From Bifidobacteriaceae bacterium (GTDB lineage: Bacteria; Actinomycetota; Actinomycetes; Actinomycetales; WQXJ01), in contig JAITLE010000129.1 of assembly GCA_031278075.1 (NCBI GenBank), positions 1 through 20,056 of the forward strand: 20,056 nucleotides of DNA, given 5' to 3'. The notes beneath the pieces were generated by a model. It was given only the letters and a program-made list of their open reading frames with translations. It was not told the origin of the DNA and did no database searches. A program made the position numbers and the translations under genes. Positions 16,821 to 20,056 of this stretch are shown piece after piece (the first letter of the stretch is position 1; each line of letters begins with the position of its first letter).

Positions 16821-17785
16821 GGGTCGGCCGCCGTCGGCGGCGGCTGCGCCCGCTTGGACCGTTTGCGGCGGGCTGTGAAGACCAGGCCCCCCGCCACCAG
16901 GATGAGCAGCGCGATCCAGCCCCAGGGCACGGCCCACAGGGCGAATGCCTGACTGACCCGACCCGGGGGGCTGACCTCGTCTGCGCCGACCACCGTGGGC
17001 GTCACCTCCACCTCGCCGGTGAGCCGGAAAAGGGGCGGGATCTGGAGCGTCGCCGATCCGGTCACGCTCTCACCGGGCAGAAGCTCTTCGATCGGCTCGG
17101 CCTCCACCGTCACAGCGCCCAACCCCCACGGGCCCTGCGCGCGGACGGCGACCACCCCGCCCAAGCGGGTGTTCCCAGTGTTCGCGATGACGTAGTCGAC
17201 GCGCAACCGGCCAGCCGTGAAGGGGTTCCAAACGCCGGTGAACTGGGTGCTGACGGACTCCACCCGCAGCTGTGGTTCGATCTCGCCCGAGACGCGTAGG
17301 TGAATCCGCACGCCGATCCGGTGGGTCAACGTCACCCCATCGCCCTGGGTGAGCCCCGCCACTATCCCGACGGGATGATCACCCGGGGTGGCGGCGGCGG
17401 GCACAACTATCGTCACGGGCAACACCCGCGTCTCCCCGGGCGCCAAGGCCAATTGGCCGGCGTCGAGGCCGCCCACTGTGACCCATGCCGCGTCGCCCCC
17501 GTCCACCACGTCGAACACCCCGTCCTGGCCCACCACGCCAGCCCCGGTCGAAACCGAAAAGGTCGCCTCGACCGAGGAATGGTTGGTCACCGCGATCGCG
17601 TCCTGGGCGGTGGCCCCTGGATCGACGGTGTGGCGCAGCGACACACGGCCATCCGCGCCGTGCTCGTCAGCTGGGGCCACGGACCATTCGATCTCGGAGA
17701 CGTCCGGGTCCCCGGCGGCAGCCGAGGACCCGGACGGCAACAGGGCCGCGGCCAACAGGCCGAGGACCCAAAGTGTCGCCTTCAT
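16766..17785 (-). CDS. DUF916/WxIP-like secreted protein with C-terminal membrane anchor
   Basis: The product is 339 residues from the ATG at 17785; a TTG at 17788 one codon earlier is an alternative, and GAAGGA at 17800-17805 could serve either. It has a Sec-type signal peptide (about 1-24, ending near SSAAAG), two beta-sandwich modules and one transmembrane helix (about 288-310) followed by a basic, Pro-rich cytoplasmic tail. The first module has DUF916 traits: an early W, V-x-P-G-x-x-x-x-x-x-x-V-x-N, and L-A-P-G-E-T-R-V-L-P-V-T-I-V-V-P followed by P-G-D-H-P-V-G-I. R-I-G-V-R-I-x-L-R-V-S-G and N-T-G-N-T-R follow. In Firmicutes, DUF916 proteins (WxIPs) bind WxL proteins and peptidoglycan. The gene lies 10 bases after the phosphatase gene, so the two are probably one operon and partners. 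Family assignment is by motif reading only. Confidence 0.75.
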   Translation of the reverse strand: MKATLWVLGLLAAALLPSGSSAAAGDPDVSEIEWSVAPADEHGADGRVSLRHTVDPGATAQDAIAVTNHSSVEATFSVSTGAGVVGQDGVFDVVDGGDAAWVTVGGLDAGQLALAPGETRVLPVTIVVPAAATPGDHPVGIVAGLTQGDGVTLTHRIGVRIHLRVSGEIEPQLRVESVSTQFTGVWNPFTAGRLRVDYVIANTGNTRLGGVVAVRAQGPWGLGAVTVEAEPIEELLPGESVTGSATLQIPPLFRLTGEVEVTPTVVGADEVSPPGRVSQAFALWAVPWGWIALLILVAGGLVFTARRKRSKRAQPPPTAADPQVSAGASEGTVSKRRTP

Positions 17786-17795
17786 CAAAGCGGTG

Positions 17796-19682
17796 TCAGT
17801 CCTTCGCGAACAGCGTCAGGACGATCTCGCTGCCGTAACGCCCGGTGTCCGCCGTGTTGGGCGGGTCGAACGTCAGATCGGCGCCGGCGATGGTGGTCCC
17901 CACCCGAGTGTCGGCGTCGGACTCGGCCAACGTGACCGAGCTGTTCAGCTTCTGCCCGGACTGGCCAGCCGCGGCGCCGTTCTCGGACGAGCTGATGAGC
18001 GGCGCCCAAGAGAGATGCTCCGCCGCGATCACCCGGTTGCCGGCGGTGAAGTCGCTGGCCCGGCCGGAGACCTCCCAGCCCGCGCCGCGGGCTTGGATGT
18101 CGTTGCGTGTGTCGCTGACCGTGACCGCTGGCAATGAGGCGCGGAATTCGTCGCCGACTTCGGCGAACCGGACCGGTTCGGTCAGCGTGGTGACCTTGAG
18201 GGTCAGAGCGCCGGGCGTGAGCGATCCAAGACCGACAGCCGCCTCAAGCGGGACGGTCGCCGCCGCACCCGAATAAGCCGCCCCAAAGATGTCGAACAAG
18301 GTGTCGCCGACGTCGGTGTTGTCGATATACGCGCCACGGACCTTGTCCCACTCGTCAGCGCGGGCCGCCAACAGGTCCGATCCGACGCCCTTGGCATACA
18401 AGGGCACCAGGGAGTTGGTGTGGTCGCCCGAATGCCACGTGACGTTGGGCAGCGCGCCTAGCGTGCCGGTCATCGCGGTCCAGCCAGTGGTTGCGCCCGC
18501 GCCGGGGCCGGCCAGGTAGCCGGTCTCATGGTCGGCGGTGATGATCACCAGCGTCTCGTCCCAGGATGAGTTGGCGTTCACCCAGGCGTCGACCACCGCG
18601 ACGGCGGCGTTGAAGTCCTGCTGCTCCTCGATCAGGCGGGTGGTCTGGTTGGCGTGACCGGCCCAGTCGACGGCGCCGCCTTCGACCATCAAGAAGAAGC
18701 CGTCGCTGTCTTGTTCCAGGACGTTCAAGGCGCCTTGCGCCATGGTGGCGAGGTCGGGCACATCGGTCAGGAACGCGTCGCTGTACGGAGCGATGTTCTT
18801 GTGGCTGGGATCGTTCACCCCAGCCCGGTTGTATTGCAGCGTCTCAGGCACTCGGGCCAGGCCGAACACCTTCTCGGGGACAGAGACGCCCAGCGCCAAG
18901 TCTTCGAAGGCGCTCTTCGACTCGATGTAGCTGTAGTCGGTCTGACCCAACGAGACCCGGTTGTAGTCCGTCTCCGAGATCCACTTGTAGTTGGGTGTCG
19001 TCGAGGCGCCATCGTCGGTGTAATTGGGGTGTCCGGCGCCCATGATGACCTCGATCCCGGAGTCGATCATCTCGGTCGCGAGGCCGAAGTAGTCGTTGCG
19101 GTTCGTGTTGTGGGTGATGAACCCGGCCGGCGTCGCGTGGTCGAAGGCGACTGTCGTCACCAGGCCGACAGCTTTGCCGATGGCGGACGCGTGCTCACCT
19201 ATGGTGATCAGGCGCTCCGCGGTCGGGGTGTAGCCGAGCACCCCGTTGCTGGTCTTGACGCCGGTCCCCAGGGCGGTCGCGGCCGCCGCGGAATCGGTCG
19301 GCCCGGTCTTGACCCAGTCAAAAGCGGCCCAGGCCTGCTCGTCGTCGTAATACCCACGGCCGGTGGCTGAGTAGTGCGACTGCGCGATCTGGACCGGATA
19401 GTCGTCGTAGACCTGGACGGCCGGCCCTTGGGGCGCCGCGATGATCTCGCCTGTGGTCGGGTTGACCGAGACCTGATTGCGGGCGGTTCCCGTCTCATAC
19501 AGGTTGGCTGAGTCGAAGTGGTTGTAGCCGGCGCCGTCCGAGATCAAAACGATCACGTTCTTGGCAGTGGGCACTTCGTCGGCGAGGGCGGCGGTCCCGG
19601 CGCTCGTGGCGCCCACCGCGGCCAGGCCGAAGGCCGTGACCACGGCCGCGGCCGCCTTTGTCCTGCGTTGCAAACTTGCCAT
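17796..19682 (-). CDS. Secreted alkaline phosphatase with C-terminal WxL-like domain
   Basis: The product is 628 residues from the ATG at 19682; a longer frame to 19913 is rejected because this ATG has a good ribosome site and begins a Sec signal peptide (about 1-34, A-L-A/DE cleavage). The catalytic domain (about 38-490) is of the PhoA superfamily. It shows metal-site Asp49 in I-S-D-G-A-G, nucleophile Ser131 in T-D-S-A-A-A-A-T-A-x-x-T-G-V-K-T, then E-G-G-A-V-D-W-A-G-H, T-A-D-H-E-T-G and H-S-G-D-H-T. It should release phosphate from phosphomonoesters outside the cell using Zn/Mg. Residues about 493-628 are extra: a beta-rich domain with LPAVTVSDTR, G-W536-E-V, L-S-W559-A-P and a final G-R-Y-x-S-E-I-V-L-T-L strand, resembling WxL-type surface domains. 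The WxIP-like gene follows directly. Confidence 0.9.
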   Translation of the reverse strand: MASLQRRTKAAAAVVTAFGLAAVGATSAGTAALADEVPTAKNVIVLISDGAGYNHFDSANLYETGTARNQVSVNPTTGEIIAAPQGPAVQVYDDYPVQIAQSHYSATGRGYYDDEQAWAAFDWVKTGPTDSAAAATALGTGVKTSNGVLGYTPTAERLITIGEHASAIGKAVGLVTTVAFDHATPAGFITHNTNRNDYFGLATEMIDSGIEVIMGAGHPNYTDDGASTTPNYKWISETDYNRVSLGQTDYSYIESKSAFEDLALGVSVPEKVFGLARVPETLQYNRAGVNDPSHKNIAPYSDAFLTDVPDLATMAQGALNVLEQDSDGFFLMVEGGAVDWAGHANQTTRLIEEQQDFNAAVAVVDAWVNANSSWDETLVIITADHETGYLAGPGAGATTGWTAMTGTLGALPNVTWHSGDHTNSLVPLYAKGVGSDLLAARADEWDKVRGAYIDNTDVGDTLFDIFGAAYSGAAATVPLEAAVGLGSLTPGALTLKVTTLTEPVRFAEVGDEFRASLPAVTVSDTRNDIQARGAGWEVSGRASDFTAGNRVIAAEHLSWAPLISSSENGAAAGQSGQKLNSSVTLAESDADTRVGTTIAGADLTFDPPNTADTGRYGSEIVLTLFAKD

Positions 19683-19691
19683 CTTGTCTGG

Positions 19692-19697
19692 TTCCTC
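19692..19697 (-). promoter_or_regulatory. Ribosome binding site of the alkaline phosphatase gene
   Basis: On the minus strand GAGGAA lies 9 bases before the ATG at 19682. It settles the start in favour of the codon that opens a signal peptide. Confidence 0.7.
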
Positions 19698-19811
19698 ACA
19701 TTCGTCGGTGGCCGGCTGGGCCGACCAAGGGGTTCCCGCAAGCCGGTTGGTCTTAGGGGCGCCTCTCATTCCACCGGCCCAGGCGCACGGCCGCGCCAAT
19801 CCCCGCAAACG

Positions 19812-19833
19812 GTGAGGAGAACATGAGGTAAAC
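19812..19833 (-). promoter_or_regulatory. Candidate PHO-box-like direct repeat upstream of the phosphatase
   Basis: On the minus strand two adjacent 11-base units read GTTTACCTCAT (19833-19823) and GTTCTCCTCAC (19822-19812); they agree at 8 of 11 positions. Each matches the GTTCACC core of the Streptomyces PhoP direct-repeat unit at 6 of 7 positions, with the expected 11-base period. The pair lies 130-151 bases before the phosphatase start. A palindromic AAACGTTT (19830-19837) overlaps the first unit and is an alternative reading. No clear -10 element was found after it. Confidence 0.4.
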
Positions 19834-19880
19834 GTTTGACCACGCGCCGCGCGCCGGCCCACCGCGGCGAGAGGAGCGCT

Positions 19881-19931
19881 GAGTCGCGCCCCGCCCCGGG
19901 TGTTGACCGCCAACGCCCCGGGACGGGCTTG
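19881..19931 (+). repeat. Imperfect direct repeat, copy 1
   Basis: The core TTGACCGCCAACGCCCC then GGGACGGGCTT (19903-19930) closely matches 20002-20030. Similarity extends weakly leftward through GAGT and a GCGCCCCGC stretch, so the duplicated unit may be about 50-60 bases, with a gap of several bases in this copy. Confidence 0.65.
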
Positions 19932-19938
19932 ACCATTC

Positions 19939-19971
19939 CTACACTTCTCCCGTCAGAGACGAGAAGTGTAG
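19939..19971. repeat. Perfect 11-base inverted repeat (candidate operator or hairpin)
   Basis: CTACACTTCTC (19939-19949) and GAGAAGTGTAG (19961-19971) are exact reverse complements, separated by 11 bases. Inside the spacer CGTC and GACG add further pairing with a two-base bulge. It is strikingly AT-richer than its surroundings and no T run follows on either strand, so a dimeric regulator site is more likely than an intrinsic terminator. Confidence 0.75.
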
Positions 19972-20030
19972 AGTTCCGCGCCCCGCGCCGCGGCTGGCAT
20001 CTTGACCGCGAACGCCCCTGGGACGTGTTT
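19971..20030 (+). repeat. Imperfect direct repeat, copy 2
   Basis: The core TTGACCGCGAACGCCCCTGG continues to GACGTGTTT (20002-20030) and matches copy 1 at 19903-19930 with a few substitutions and a one-base insertion. Together the copies bracket the inverted repeat at 19939-19971. Confidence 0.65.
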
Positions 20031-20056
20031 CCGCTGGTCAGGGGCTTGCGCTGGTT

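Larger units (their letters stand above)
19683..20056. other. Non-coding region upstream of the phosphatase
   Basis: No credible gene is seen in these 374 bases. They hold the ribosome site (19692-19697), a candidate PHO-box-like repeat (19812-19833), a perfect inverted repeat (19939-19971) and an imperfect duplication on both sides of the latter. A divergent or tandem gene may begin beyond the right edge. Confidence 0.7.

Noticed and set aside
16827..16841. GCCGCC-GTC-GGCGGC hairpin after hpf as an intrinsic terminator
   Set aside because: The stem is only 6 bases, there is no T run, and it lies in coding sequence of the minus-strand gene; such stems are common by chance at this GC content.
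19683..19913. N-terminal extension of the phosphatase
   Set aside because: It would put 77 Arg/Pro-rich residues before a clear signal peptide, and a good ribosome site precedes the ATG at 19682.
1..20056. CRISPR array, tRNA, rRNA, transposase or prophage genes
   Set aside because: No regularly spaced repeats, cloverleaf-like sequence, transposase or phage motifs were recognised; the only tandem repeat is the 18-base coding one.

Overview
The window is very GC-rich, densely packed DNA from an actinobacterium (Actinomycetes, probably Micrococcales- or Bifidobacteriales-like). The evidence is the block mtrA-mtrB-lpqB-comFC-like-hpf, a lipobox on LpqB, and a cluster matching the bifidobacterial/actinobacterial PFNA arrangement (protein kinase, FN3 giant protein, AAA ATPase, DUF58, transglutaminase-like). 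Genus cannot be fixed from the sequence.

Layout: positions 2-16820 hold ten plus-strand genes with almost no spacing. First is the 3' end of a membrane protein that looks like the C-terminal part of a Ser/Thr kinase (2-607). It is followed by a 2055-residue Ig-like/FN3 surface protein (604-6771), a MoxR AAA ATPase (6821-7804), a DUF58 protein (7806-8993) and a polytopic transglutaminase-like protein (8990-11320). Then come MtrA (11371-12060), MtrB (12057-13646), LpqB (13643-15337), a ComFC-type phosphoribosyltransferase (15334-16071) and long-form HPF (16116-16820). Five junctions are ATGA stop/start overlaps, so translation is probably coupled through most of the run. The theme is cell-envelope sensing and remodelling: a kinase-linked surface scaffold beside the two-component system that controls cell-wall hydrolases and division.

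The minus-strand block (16766-19682) is a different module: a secreted alkaline phosphatase followed 10 bases later by a DUF916/WxIP-like membrane-anchored protein. The phosphatase carries an extra C-terminal domain of about 135 residues that resembles WxL-type surface domains. Together they suggest a WxL-style complex that holds a phosphatase at the cell wall. Its 3' end overlaps hpf tail-to-tail by 55 bases, where secA is usually found in actinobacteria.

Upstream of the phosphatase (19683-20056) is a non-coding region with a candidate PHO-box-like pair of 11-base direct repeats, a perfect 11-base inverted repeat, and an imperfect duplication of about 50-60 bases flanking that inverted repeat.

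The most notable observations are the phosphatase/WxL-like fusion with its WxIP-like partner, and a transglutaminase-like protein in which all three expected catalytic positions appear substituted. No tRNA, rRNA, CRISPR array or insertion sequence was seen.
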